32,924 nt of DNA from Flammeovirgaceae bacterium BBD 1991-12 (GCA_001657315.1 LYSV01000075.1:1-32924); one strand, 5' to 3'. Shown: positions 9,311 through 17,529, numbered from the stretch's first letter. A program made the numbers and translations. Notes: a model not told the origin generated them from the letters alone.

Positions 9311-9438
9311 TGTGTTAGCGTAGTGGTTAAAAATGCAAGGAGAATAAGTATGACTGTGGCCAGGGATATCTCTACCCAGATCAGTTTATCGTGTCTTGTG
9401 AGATCCCTGAACTGCTCATACCATTTTAAAAACTTCAT
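9307..9438 (-). CDS. Small single-pass membrane protein, 43 aa, overlapping the sigma gene
   Basis: A short ORF runs from the ATG at 9438 to a TGA that overlaps the sigma-factor start as ATGA, the typical sign of translational coupling. The product starts with a charged segment (MKFLKWYEQFRDLTRHDK) followed by one strong membrane helix (about 20-40, WVEISLATVILILLAFLTTT) and ends soon after, so its N-terminus would face the cytoplasm. It has no recognisable domain. Its position suggests it could tether or modulate the sigma factor, like a minimal anti-sigma, but this is inference from context only. Upstream lies the short spacer towards the divergent plus-strand genes. Confidence 0.55.
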   Translation of the reverse strand: MKFLKWYEQFRDLTRHDKLIWVEISLATVILILLAFLTTTLTQ

Positions 9439-9481
9439 AAATAAATGATTGCAAACGTTAGCGATGGTCTGAAGATAGAAA

Positions 9482-9697
9482 GTGCCTTGTGCGAAGGCTG
9501 TACTCAGCGTCCTGGCTTCTGTGCTGTGTGTCTCTCTGGATTTTCAGTACAGCCGTCTGTACGCTCAGTCAAATCCGGATTATATTTCAGGCCTGCATTT
9601 TGATGAAAAGAAATGGTGGGTGCCCTTCAGCCGCAAACGTATGCGACCGGTAACAACAAAAGAAGGGGCCGGGGTCGATGTTGAATTGGAGGGTTGA
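9482..9697 (+). CDS. Possible small exported protein (71 aa, GTG start)
   Basis: This ORF would begin at GTG because an in-frame TAG lies just upstream at 9476. The N-terminus resembles a Sec signal peptide with a likely cleavage site after RLYAQ (about residue 29). The mature part is about 42 residues, basic and aromatic, and contains KKWWVPFSRKR. I recognise no family. It lies 46 nt upstream of the GH3 beta-glucosidase and may share its transcript. It could equally be the decayed start of a longer exported protein. No ribosome-binding site is apparent, so the call is weak. Confidence 0.35.
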   Translation: MPCAKAVLSVLASVLCVSLDFQYSRLYAQSNPDYISGLHFDEKKWWVPFSRKRMRPVTTKEGAGVDVELEG

Positions 9698-9743
9698 GCC
9701 TTATTCAGGTGAATCAAGACCATTGTAAAACCTGAAGAATTTT

Positions 9744-12293
9744 ATGACTGGAATGAATACCATTTGGAAGATCACCACCATGCTGGGTATGATCATGGCG
9801 TGTATTTCATGTTCACCTTACGAAGCAGAAGATGAAGTGGAACGCAAGATAAATACGCTATTGTCACAAATGTCACTGGAGGAAAAGGTAGCACAGCTCA
9901 GTGGTGATGGAAAGAATACACCGGTCAATGAAAGGCTCGGCATTCCGGGGCTGTCGGCCTCAGATGGTCCTTTCGGTGCTCATGGCAGAGGGCCTGTCAC
10001 TGCTTTTCCCTCAGGAGTGTGTCTGGCGTCAACCTGGAATACTGAACTGATGGAACAGGTAGGAGTGGTTATTGGTAAGGAAGCAAAGTCAAAGGGGATC
10101 AACCTGCTATTGGGACCCTGTGTAAATATGGTCCGGCATCCGTTAGGTGGCAGGAATTTTGAATCTTATGGAGAAGATCCTTTTTTAGCCGGTAAGCTGG
10201 CGACGGCTTATGTACGCGGAGTACAAAGCGAAGAAGTGGCCGCCTGTATCAAGCATTACGCGGTGAACAACCAGGAGTGGTACCGGCACTTTTATAGCGC
10301 GGAGGTGGATGAACGCACGTTAAGAGAGATCTACCTACCTGCTTTTGAGATGGCCGTGAAAGAGGCAGACGTTTGGTCAGTTATGACCTCGTATAACAAA
10401 GTGAACGGCACTTATGCAGGGGAACATAAGTACCTGGTAAATGACATATTGAAAAGGGAATGGGGATTCCGTGGCATCACCATCCCGGACTGGACCGGTG
10501 CGCACAACACGGTAAATTCAGCAAATGCCGGGCTGGATGTAATTGTTTACGACAGCGACCTGTATCGACAGCCCCTGTTAGAGGCCGTAAAAAACGGATC
10601 GGTTGAAGAGGAGGTGCTGGATGAATTGGTCAGGCGGACAATTAGGGAAAAATACCTCACCGGATCTTTTGACAGCACTGATGAAGTGTCATCTTTCCAG
10701 GTAGTATCTGCCCATCAGGAACTGGCTCGTCGGGCCGCGCGTGAAGGGATTGTATTGTTGAAAAATGAAGAGGCCTTGCTTCCATTGAAACGGGAGAAGG
10801 TCAAAAAGATCGCAGTGATCGGTCCCAATGCGGCGGAGCTGCGCTATGGTGGCGGAGGTAGCTCTTTTTGCGGTCAACCGACTTCACTTATGAGCCCGCT
10901 GGAAGCTATACGGCAGTGGGCAGGCGAAGAACAGATAGAAGTGACTTACGCGGAAGGGGTGTCCATGGTCACCTCCTGCGACCCCGTGAGGCCGACACAT
11001 CTTTCGCCATCAAATACCACACAGGGAAACCAGGGACTTTGGGGGGAATACTTTAACAATCGTCATTTGGAAGGACCGCCCGTGTTTCAAAGGTTGGACC
11101 CTATGATCGATTTCAAGTGGGGAACGGGCCCACCTGTTTTCCTGAATGATACGCAAAGAGAATTGGAAGTAGCGCAGGATAAGGATGAACGTCTTAATCA
11201 GGATAATTTTTCCGTACGATGGACAGGGTTCATCCAGCCACCCAAAACAGGCCCTTACAGTTTGGTGGTCGCCACAGATGATGGTATACGGGTATACCTC
11301 GATGACCAACTGGTTATCGATAATTGGTGGAGCCATGATGTAGAATACCAATATAACATCCAGCATTTGGTAGCGGGAAGGAGGTATAAGCTCAGGCTGG
11401 AGTACTATGAAGAGATAGGTGGGGCCAGAATGTCTTTCGGGTGGCAATATCATGATCCTGAGGAGCTGGCAAAGGCGGTTGAACTGGCACGTGAAGCGGA
11501 TGTGGTAATTGCCTGTGTGGGGCTGTCCAAACTATGGGAAGCAGAAGCCTACGATCGTATTACAATGGATCTTCCGTCCGTGCAAAATGAGCTGCTTGGT
11601 CAGGTATCAGCCGTCAATCCCAACATCATAGTGGTACTGAATATCTCCGGCAGCTTTACGGAGACTGCCTGGCTCGGCGGCGTAAGGGGCATCGTACAGG
11701 CATGGTATCCGGGACAGGGCGGTAGCGAGGCGCTGGCCGATATCCTTTTCGGACGCTACAATCCATCCGGTAAGCTGCCTGTTACTATGCTAAAGAAGGC
11801 TACGGACTATCCGCCTGCATTTGAAGGCTATCAGGATCCATCCCTTAAGGTGAATTTCTCAGAAGGGGTGTTTATGGGATACCGCTACCATGACCAATAT
11901 GATACCGAACCACTCTTCCCCTTTGGCTATGGATTATCCTATACTACCTTTCGCTACGACGATCTTCAGGTCAGCAAAAACGGAACATACGATTATGAAG
12001 TGACACTTAATGTTCAAAACACTGGTTCAAGAGCCGGGCAGGAGGTGGTGCAGCTCTATATCTCTGACATGGAGGCCAGTTTGCAAAGACCGCAAAAGGA
12101 GCTTAAGGCATTTACCAAAGTCTTTTTGCAGCCTGGAGAGAAGAAAAAGGTTGCGCTTTCCCTGAACAGCCGCTCTTTTGCCTTCTACAACACCGACCTG
12201 CAGGACTGGAAAGTGGAGCCGGGTGAATTCGGGGTCCTCGTGGGAGCCTCATCCCGCGATATACGGCTTTCCGAGAACATTTTTATTAGATAG
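9744..12293 (+). CDS. GH3 beta-glucosidase-like lipoprotein with PA14 insert
   Basis: This 849-residue family 3 glycosidase is exported as a lipoprotein (signal 1-23, lipobox CISC). The N-terminal barrel has the substrate-binding RNFESYGEDP and KHYAVNN motifs. The nucleophile Asp249 lies in ITIPDW, where PDW replaces the usual SDW. A PA14 domain (about 430-567) interrupts the alpha/beta sandwich domain, as in PA14-bearing beta-glucosidases, where it shapes the active-site entrance. The second GH3 domain resumes with WYPGQGGSEALADILFG, and an Fn3-like domain (about 750-845) finishes the protein. A second in-frame ATG at 9753 gives an equally good signal. It converges on the second GH3 gene. 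Beta-glucosidase is the best guess. Confidence 0.92.
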   Translation: MTGMNTIWKITTMLGMIMACISCSPYEAEDEVERKINTLLSQMSLEEKVAQLSGDGKNTPVNERLGIPGLSASDGPFGAHGRGPVTAFPSGVCLASTWNTELMEQVGVVIGKEAKSKGINLLLGPCVNMVRHPLGGRNFESYGEDPFLAGKLATAYVRGVQSEEVAACIKHYAVNNQEWYRHFYSAEVDERTLREIYLPAFEMAVKEADVWSVMTSYNKVNGTYAGEHKYLVNDILKREWGFRGITIPDWTGAHNTVNSANAGLDVIVYDSDLYRQPLLEAVKNGSVEEEVLDELVRRTIREKYLTGSFDSTDEVSSFQVVSAHQELARRAAREGIVLLKNEEALLPLKREKVKKIAVIGPNAAELRYGGGGSSFCGQPTSLMSPLEAIRQWAGEEQIEVTYAEGVSMVTSCDPVRPTHLSPSNTTQGNQGLWGEYFNNRHLEGPPVFQRLDPMIDFKWGTGPPVFLNDTQRELEVAQDKDERLNQDNFSVRWTGFIQPPKTGPYSLVVATDDGIRVYLDDQLVIDNWWSHDVEYQYNIQHLVAGRRYKLRLEYYEEIGGARMSFGWQYHDPEELAKAVELAREADVVIACVGLSKLWEAEAYDRITMDLPSVQNELLGQVSAVNPNIIVVLNISGSFTETAWLGGVRGIVQAWYPGQGGSEALADILFGRYNPSGKLPVTMLKKATDYPPAFEGYQDPSLKVNFSEGVFMGYRYHDQYDTEPLFPFGYGLSYTTFRYDDLQVSKNGTYDYEVTLNVQNTGSRAGQEVVQLYISDMEASLQRPQKELKAFTKVFLQPGEKKKVALSLNSRSFAFYNTDLQDWKVEPGEFGVLVGASSRDIRLSENIFIR

Positions 12294-12322
12294 TGTCTGT
12301 AAGAAAGCACTCATCTATCCTC

Positions 12323-12381
12323 GGTCCTGTGTCCTTACAGACCGAAAATCGTGTAATAAATGGTCTGTGAGGACACAGACC
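12323..12381. terminator. Paired mirror-image hairpins after GH3 gene
   Basis: Two copies of one sequence lie head-to-head. CTGTGTCCTTACAGACC at 12327-12343 pairs with GGTCTGTGAGGACACAG at 12362-12378 (16 of 17 positions, the exception a possible G-U pair), with an 18-nt loop. Each copy is also nearly self-complementary (GGTCTGTG and CACAGACC around a 4-nt loop at 12362-12381). There is no T-run, so this is a stable barrier between convergent genes rather than a textbook intrinsic terminator. Confidence 0.5.
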
Positions 12382-12515
12382 ATGTATTTGGACTGGAAAA
12401 AAATATTTGAGCCCGGCGATGTGATGGAGCAGATCCGGGCCATCACGAAATGACCTGGGATCAGGTATAACAAGGTACATGACTATAAAGACCATAATCG
12501 TACCTGTACATACGC

Positions 12516-12552
12516 CCTGTACTTCCTAAAAGAGTGTATCAGGAAGTACAGG
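12516..12552. terminator. Hairpin between convergent GH3 genes
   Basis: A perfect 12-bp stem, CCTGTACTTCCT at 12516-12527 and AGGAAGTACAGG at 12541-12552, encloses 13 nt. It lies 6 nt beyond the stop of the minus-strand GH3 gene. No long T-run flanks it on either strand, so termination strength is uncertain, but the position fits a bidirectional terminator. Confidence 0.5.
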
Positions 12553-12558
12553 TGCATA

Positions 12559-15207
12559 CTATTGATCTTCCACCAAAGTGCCTTCAAAGCGAAAGGAGCC
12601 TTGTTGACGAATATCTGAGGAGGATGCGCCTACAAGCAAGTCGAATTCACCTTTTTCCACCACCCGCTGCTCTTTGTCATTGATCATGAGCAGATGCCTG
12701 GCGTTCAGCGTAAATCTTACCGTTTTTGTTTCCCCCGGGGTTAAGTGTATCCGTTCAAATCCTTTCAGTTCCTTAATGGGGCGTGGGGTAGAGGCTTCTG
12801 TATCTTTTAGGTAAAGCTGCACTACCTCCTCTCCGGCAACTCTTCCCGTGTTGGTCACCTGTACGGAAATTTTCAAAGGAGTGTCGGCATCCATTGAGCT
12901 TCCCGAAAGCTCCAGGTCTGTATATTGGAAGGTGCTATAGCTTAAGCCATGACCGAAGGGATAGAGCGGTTCACCCTTAAAATATCGATAGGTCCGGTTT
13001 TCCATGCTGTATTCTTCGAAAGGTGGCAGGTCTTCCGCTGACCTGTAAAAGGTTACAGGGAGCCGTCCCGCGGGATTATAATCCCCAAACAGCACATCGG
13101 CAATGGCATTACCACCCTCTTGCCCGGGATACCAGGCCTCTAAAATAGCCGGGATGTTATCATTGGCCCAGTTAACCGCCAAAGCACTTCCGTTCATGAG
13201 GACCAGCACTACGGGAGTGCCCGTGGCTTTAAGCTGCTTAAGTAATTCCAGCTGCACTAAAGGCAAGCCAAGTTCAGTGCGGTCTCCACGATGAAACCCT
13301 TCTATGGCCAACGGAAGCTCTTCACCTTCGAGCCTGGGGGATATACCGCCCACCATGACAACTACGTCTGATTTTCGGGCGTAGTCCAGTACTTTCTGTA
13401 GTTCGTTATCGTTGGGAAGTGCCCAGAACAGACGAATACCTGCCCCAAACCACTGCTCAAAATATTCAATCGTGATCGGGTATTCTTTCCCCTTTTCTAA
13501 ATAGAGCTTTGTAGTGGTAGCGGTGAGCGACTGTGACTTCCAGCTTTCTATGATCTCTTCCCCATCCAGGAACATCCGGTAACCATCGTCTCCTTCTACA
13601 CCCAGCTCATACTCGCCGGTCTCAGGTACCATTAGCTTACCCGTCCACTTTATCGAAAAAGTGTCCTTCTTTCCCCCGGCGTAGGGTTCATGATCCAGCC
13701 ACGTAAAGTTGACCTTCTCATCGATACGCTCATGGACCACTTCACCTTTTAGTTCCATATTATTAAAAAACTGGGCTTTTAACCCGTTTTTGTCACCTTC
13801 AGGTGTGAGTAAAAATTCATTGGGCACCGTTTCATAATGCTTATCGACATGCCCGCTACCGGTACTGAAGTATACCTCTGTATTTGCGGGAACTTTGTTT
13901 CGTATACCGTCCAGCGCGGTTACAATGCTTGAAGGTGTACCATGATAGTTGCCCAGCGGGACCTCATCATTATCTGCATTTGGACCCACCACGGTAATAG
14001 CGCGTATGTTTTTGTCGAGCGGTAGCAGGTTATTCTCATTTTTAAGGAGTACCATGGACTTCTGCGCTACCAACCGGGAGTGTTGCTGGTGTTTTTCACT
14101 GTCGTTTACCTCATAGGGTATTTGTGCATACCTGACTTTATCCACGGGGTCGAACATTCCCAGCCGGAAACGAGCGATGAATAGCCTGGTAATTGCGATA
14201 TCTATTTCAGCTTCCGTGATCAGCCCCTTTTCTACCGCGGCGGGAAGGTATTCTGAAAACATGCTGCCGCAGTCGAGGTCCATCCCCTTACCCAATGCCA
14301 GTGCAGAAGCTTCCTCACCAGTATCCGTAAACTTATGATGCTCCAGGATGTCATAAATGGCGCCGCAGTCGGAGACCACAAAACCTTCGAAGCTCCAAAG
14401 TCCTCTCAATACTTCTTCCAGGAGGTATTCGTGGGCACAGGCGGGGTCATCATTTACGCGATTATAAGCCCCCATGATGGAATAAGCTTTCCCATCCACG
14501 ATGGTAGCTTCAAAGGCAGGCAGATACGTTTCCCAAAGGTCGCGTGCCGATACTCGTGCATTAAAACGGTGCCGTTCCGGCTCTGGCCCTGAATGTACCG
14601 CGTAATGCTTAGGTGTAGCCACCACTTTTAGATAATCCGGGTCATCGCCTTGCAGCCCCTTTACAAATGCTACGCCAAGACGCGAGGTCAGGTGGGGGTC
14701 CTCCCCGTAGGTCTCCTGTCCACGCCCCCAGCGTGGGTCACGGAAAATATTTATGTTAGGACTCCACATGGTGAGGCCTTGATAGATCCCACGCTGCTCG
14801 TTTCTTACAAATTCATGATGCTTGGCACGTGCTTCATCGGAAATGATGGTAGCCATGTCCAGGATGAGTTTGTCATCCCATGTGGCTCCTAATCCGATAG
14901 CCTGTGGGTATACAGTGGCAATACCCGCACGGGCCACACCATGTAAGGATTCGTTCCACCAGTTGTAGGCAGGAACGCCAAGCCGTGGGATAGCGGGGGC
15001 ATTGTTTACCAGTTGGCTTATCTTTTCATCGAGGGTCATACGGGATACCAGATCGTCAACACGGGCAGGTACTGGTAACCCAGGATCAAGATAGGGTAAA
15101 GTATCCTGCCTGGAGCAACCGGATACAAACAGGGACAGTACGGCCAGGGTGCACATGAGGCGACCCGGACTCCCCTTTTTCAGGGGCTTTTGATAAATAT
15201 TTTGCAC
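12559..15207 (-). CDS. GH3 beta-xylosidase-like lipoprotein with PA14 insert
   Basis: This 882-residue GH3 enzyme resembles plant and bacterial beta-xylosidases or alpha-arabinofuranosidases, shown by NWWNESLHGVAR near the start of the barrel and the nucleophile Asp280 in VVSDCGAI (SDC instead of SDW). A lipoprotein signal ends at VSGC (Cys31). A PA14 module (about 476-597) is inserted after the first alpha/beta segment, and an Fn3-like domain ends the chain. The start codon is GTG at 15207; the next ATG (codon 18) would leave a signal without positive charge, so GTG is preferred. An inverted repeat overlaps this start and may control expression. It converges on the other GH3 gene but is otherwise monocistronic. 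Xylan or xyloglucan oligosaccharides are the likely substrates. Confidence 0.91.
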   Translation of the reverse strand: MQNIYQKPLKKGSPGRLMCTLAVLSLFVSGCSRQDTLPYLDPGLPVPARVDDLVSRMTLDEKISQLVNNAPAIPRLGVPAYNWWNESLHGVARAGIATVYPQAIGLGATWDDKLILDMATIISDEARAKHHEFVRNEQRGIYQGLTMWSPNINIFRDPRWGRGQETYGEDPHLTSRLGVAFVKGLQGDDPDYLKVVATPKHYAVHSGPEPERHRFNARVSARDLWETYLPAFEATIVDGKAYSIMGAYNRVNDDPACAHEYLLEEVLRGLWSFEGFVVSDCGAIYDILEHHKFTDTGEEASALALGKGMDLDCGSMFSEYLPAAVEKGLITEAEIDIAITRLFIARFRLGMFDPVDKVRYAQIPYEVNDSEKHQQHSRLVAQKSMVLLKNENNLLPLDKNIRAITVVGPNADNDEVPLGNYHGTPSSIVTALDGIRNKVPANTEVYFSTGSGHVDKHYETVPNEFLLTPEGDKNGLKAQFFNNMELKGEVVHERIDEKVNFTWLDHEPYAGGKKDTFSIKWTGKLMVPETGEYELGVEGDDGYRMFLDGEEIIESWKSQSLTATTTKLYLEKGKEYPITIEYFEQWFGAGIRLFWALPNDNELQKVLDYARKSDVVVMVGGISPRLEGEELPLAIEGFHRGDRTELGLPLVQLELLKQLKATGTPVVLVLMNGSALAVNWANDNIPAILEAWYPGQEGGNAIADVLFGDYNPAGRLPVTFYRSAEDLPPFEEYSMENRTYRYFKGEPLYPFGHGLSYSTFQYTDLELSGSSMDADTPLKISVQVTNTGRVAGEEVVQLYLKDTEASTPRPIKELKGFERIHLTPGETKTVRFTLNARHLLMINDKEQRVVEKGEFDLLVGASSSDIRQQGSFRFEGTLVEDQ

Positions 15208-15270
15208 AGATCGTAGTTTTAAAATATAAAGGTACGATCTGTTACAATAACATCACTTACCAGGTACGAT
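15206..15270 (-). promoter_or_regulatory. ATCGTA/TACGAT operator-like elements at GH3 start
   Basis: ACAGATCGTA at 15206-15215 and TACGATCTGT at 15233-15242 form a perfect 10-bp inverted repeat with a 17-bp spacer, and the first arm covers part of the GTG start codon. A further GGTACGAT at 15263-15270 repeats GGTACGAT at 15231-15238. Three related half-sites in 65 bp suggest a regulator-binding region, or an mRNA hairpin that hides the start. Confidence 0.4.
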
Positions 15271-15358
15271 TCATGAATTTTTCTTTGTAAACAAAATACA
15301 AAACAGGCCTATCCAGGGTGAGTACTTCTTCCTGATATGTCTTTAAGGTGCCGGATAA

Positions 15359-15712
15359 CTACAATATCCGGATCACACAATTATTAGCGCCAAAATCGAG
15401 CTTGCGGGACTTTCTGATGGTGTGAGTAGCACGTGCATCTGCCCGTACAAAATATCTTCTGTTGGTCAGTAACCCGAATACTTCTACTTCTCCGTAGCGG
15501 TCTGTCCACAGAGAAGGAGTGAGTGGGGCTACCTGGTCTTCGGCGTCCTCCCGGGTGCGGTAGACCTGTACAAGAATATTCTCCCGGGCATTACCGGAAA
15601 AGTATCCCTGTACTCTTATGTTCAGGTCTGCTTCCGGTGTGGCAGGTCCCGGGTCGCAGGAAAATATAAGGCCGCAGATAAGGACAAGACAGATTGCTTT
15701 TAAGGTTTTCAT
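15359..15712 (-). CDS. Small lipoprotein with carboxypeptidase-regulatory-like fold, unknown function
   Basis: The 117-residue product has a clear lipoprotein signal (LIFSC, Cys19) followed by a Pro/Ala linker. A compact beta-rich domain (about 30-117) contains ILVQVYRTREDA, TDRYGEVEVFGL and YFVRADA. This pattern resembles the transthyretin-like or carboxypeptidase regulatory-like sandwiches common in Bacteroidota surface lipoproteins. No catalytic residues stand out. It stands alone on the minus strand, 193 bp after the repair operon with a repeat tract between, so it is probably transcribed separately. Function is unknown. Confidence 0.7.
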   Translation of the reverse strand: MKTLKAICLVLICGLIFSCDPGPATPEADLNIRVQGYFSGNARENILVQVYRTREDAEDQVAPLTPSLWTDRYGEVEVFGLLTNRRYFVRADARATHTIRKSRKLDFGANNCVIRIL

Positions 15713-15756
15713 GGTTTCAACGGTTGGTGGTAAGTCGTTGAAAACAAGAATGATGC

Positions 15757-15889
15757 CACTGGTGGCTGGTGGCTGGTAGCTGGTGTCTGGTCACTGGTCT
15801 CTGGTCTCTGGTTACTTGTCACTTGTGGTAAGTCACTGGCAATATTGGTGTTACCTCAATAACCAATAACCCAATAACTGGTAGCTGGT
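15757..15889. repeat. Degenerate 7-bp tandem repeats (NNCTGGT) followed by CAATAAC units
   Basis: Twelve consecutive 7-bp units fill 15757-15840. The first eight follow NNCTGGT with two free positions, then come TACTTGT, CACTTGT, GGTAAGT and CACTGGC. Three CAATAAC units follow (15857-15863, 15864-15870, 15872-15878), then another AGCTGGT. The tract lies between the alkB-like stop and the lipoprotein gene. Two related tracts occur at 18474-18581 and 21558-21663. Confidence 0.8.
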
Positions 15890-15905
15890 TGGGCTTAGGG
15901 CATCG

Positions 15906-16514
15906 TCAGGCTGGGGCCACAAACGTTCTGAACGTAAGGTTGATCCTGGGCCGGGTCACTTTTTTGGTTTTGGGCAGGCTGTGAAGCCAGTGGGTTTGTG
16001 TGGAGCCTTTCATGACCAGTAGCCCTCCGTTCTCCAATATCATGGAAACGGTCTGTTTGGTCTTTTTATGTTTGAACGAGAACTTTCGCTCAGCTCCCAG
16101 GCTCAGGGAGGCTATGGTAGTGTTTTCGCCAAGGGCTTTTTCATTGTCGCTGTGCCAGGTCATCCCTTCGTTGCCATCGTGATATAAATTCAAAAGGCAT
16201 GAGTTGAACTCCTTTTGGGCTGTTTTTTCGACCCGGGCTTTTAGCTCCAGAAGTTCACGGGTCCACGCCAGGGCGTGTTTAATCGTATTGGAATAGGAGT
16301 AGGCGTAGTTGCTGTTGCCATACCAGGCTACCTTCCTTTTGGTGATAATATGTTTTCCATGGATCACGGCCTCGTCATTTTTCCAGGGGACTGTATGCAG
16401 CAGGTGCTCAAGATAATGATCCGCCTGTTCCCTGTTCAGGATCATACCGAAATAGTTTACCTCGCCGTCATAGGGTAGCAGGTTTTGGTGTACATCCTGG
16501 TGGAAAAGGTCCAT
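15906..16514 (-). CDS. alkB: AlkB-like 2OG-Fe(II) dioxygenase, DNA repair
   Basis: This is an alpha-ketoglutarate- and iron-dependent dioxygenase that removes N-alkyl lesions from DNA bases. The iron triad is His121 and Asp123 in WHSDNE and His178 in LHSLPK; the 2OG- and substrate-binding arginines are in RPRINLTFR (Arg190, Arg196). The 202-residue length and the YGNSNYAYSYS segment fit the short bacterial and human ALKBH2-like group. It is the last gene of the alkylation-repair operon, 11 nt after the Ada zinc-domain gene. A 7-bp repeat tract starts about 20 nt beyond its stop. Confidence 0.93.
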   Translation of the reverse strand: MDLFHQDVHQNLLPYDGEVNYFGMILNREQADHYLEHLLHTVPWKNDEAVIHGKHIITKRKVAWYGNSNYAYSYSNTIKHALAWTRELLELKARVEKTAQKEFNSCLLNLYHDGNEGMTWHSDNEKALGENTTIASLSLGAERKFSFKHKKTKQTVSMILENGGLLVMKGSTQTHWLHSLPKTKKVTRPRINLTFRTFVAPA

Positions 16515-16525
16515 AGTCTTGTCTG

Positions 16526-16804
16526 TTAGCTTCCGGATGCTGAATTTGCTATTCTGCCTGGTTCAGGTTCCTGCTTCCATTGCCGGTAGGCCGCTGGCAT
16601 GCAATGGGCACAGGGCCGGTAACCCATTTCACAGGCTTCATTTTCCGAGCTGAAAAATACCCTGTTCCTTCTGTGCATGCGTCTGCCGGACCAGCAACGA
16701 AGATGACCATAAATTTTCAGTTTCAGGTTACCCGCCACCCGAATATCGCCCTTCCGGATCTTTTTATGCAGATCGGCTGGGGTTATTTTAGCATGGTGGA
16801 TCAT
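16526..16804 (-). CDS. Stand-alone Ada metal-binding-domain protein
   Basis: This 92-residue protein matches the N-terminal zinc domain of Ada (methyl phosphotriester sensor). It shows a VAGNLKLKIYGHLRC segment, RVFFSSENEA, and GYRPCAHC with Cys65 and Cys68. In E. coli Ada four cysteines bind zinc and the first accepts the methyl group. Here Cys37 aligns with that acceptor, but the next ligand position (four residues on) is Arg41, so only three of the four are present; Cys58 lies nearby but is not in the canonical place. It lies between the two dioxygenase genes, 6 nt after one and 11 nt before alkB. It may still sense or repair phosphotriesters, or serve only as a DNA-binding module. Confidence 0.8.
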   Translation of the reverse strand: MIHHAKITPADLHKKIRKGDIRVAGNLKLKIYGHLRCWSGRRMHRRNRVFFSSENEACEMGYRPCAHCMPAAYRQWKQEPEPGRIANSASGS

Positions 16805-16810
16805 TTGCGG

Positions 16811-17527
16811 CTATGCTGCATCGTGGAAAATAATACCCACGGCATACCTTTCCCCATGCTCTACTTCACTCACTCCATGGCGCATACTGACCCGGTAATA
16901 TCCCTTCGTTCCCTTCACAGGACGAAAGCGGGTGGTAAAGATGAGCAGATCACCCGGCCCAGGCTTTAGCACAATAGCTTTGGACTGCGCTCTTGGGCGC
17001 TGTTCGGTGAGAACGAACTCACCTCCTGTATAGTCCCTGCCGTATTCATTTAGGAATAATACCGCCTGCATGGGAAAGAACACTTCTCCGTAAAGGTCCT
17101 GATGCAGTGTATTGTATCCACCCCTGCCGTACTTCAGGATCAGCGGCGTGGGCCTTGACTGGTTATTTTGCCGGCAAAGCTCCAGTAGCTGCTGCAGGGT
17201 GTCAGGAAATGATATGTCCACTTTCAGTGCCTTCATCCACAGGTTGGCTATCTGTGCCAGGTGGGGGTAGATAGCTTCTCTCAATTCGTGGATCAGCGAG
17301 GGCAGGGGGTAATTGAAGTATTTGTACTCCCCCTGCCCGAACCGGTAACGCTCCATAGCAATGGTTTTACGGAACCTTGTATTCTGATCATAGAGCCCGA
17401 TCAGCTCGCTGCATTGTTCTTTGGTCAGGAATCCCGGTATTCCGGCATATCCCTTTTCATGCATCTTATCCTGTACGGCGCTCCAGTTCACGGCCTGCAT
17501 GGCCATTTTGTCCATCGTTTGCTCCAT
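16811..17527 (-). CDS. 2OG-Fe(II) oxygenase (Oxygenase-NA/PF09859-like), alkylation repair
   Basis: This 238-residue dioxygenase has His142-x-Asp144 in LHQDLYGE and His217 in MRHGVSEVEHGERY as the iron ligands. GGEFVLTEQRPRAQS and the C-terminal YAVGIIFHDA also match the family that Pfam describes as acting on damaged DNA (PF09859, from memory). It starts 2 nt after the Ada-like gene ends and lies 6 nt before the zinc-domain gene, so it is part of the same transcript. Its precise lesion is unknown. It is distinct from AlkB in sequence, giving the operon two separate dioxygenases. Confidence 0.85.
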   Translation of the reverse strand: MEQTMDKMAMQAVNWSAVQDKMHEKGYAGIPGFLTKEQCSELIGLYDQNTRFRKTIAMERYRFGQGEYKYFNYPLPSLIHELREAIYPHLAQIANLWMKALKVDISFPDTLQQLLELCRQNNQSRPTPLILKYGRGGYNTLHQDLYGEVFFPMQAVLFLNEYGRDYTGGEFVLTEQRPRAQSKAIVLKPGPGDLLIFTTRFRPVKGTKGYYRVSMRHGVSEVEHGERYAVGIIFHDAA

Positions 17528-17529
17528 AT

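Noticed and set aside
12178-12453. Plus-strand ORF running past the GH3 stop
   Set aside because: It overlaps the GH3 coding end in another frame and continues through the hairpins.
15757-15889. CRISPR array
   Set aside because: The repeats are 7 bp, contiguous and degenerate, with no spacers and no cas genes nearby.
16580-16969. Plus-strand ORF across the repair operon
   Set aside because: It is antisense to two well-supported repair genes and has no motif.
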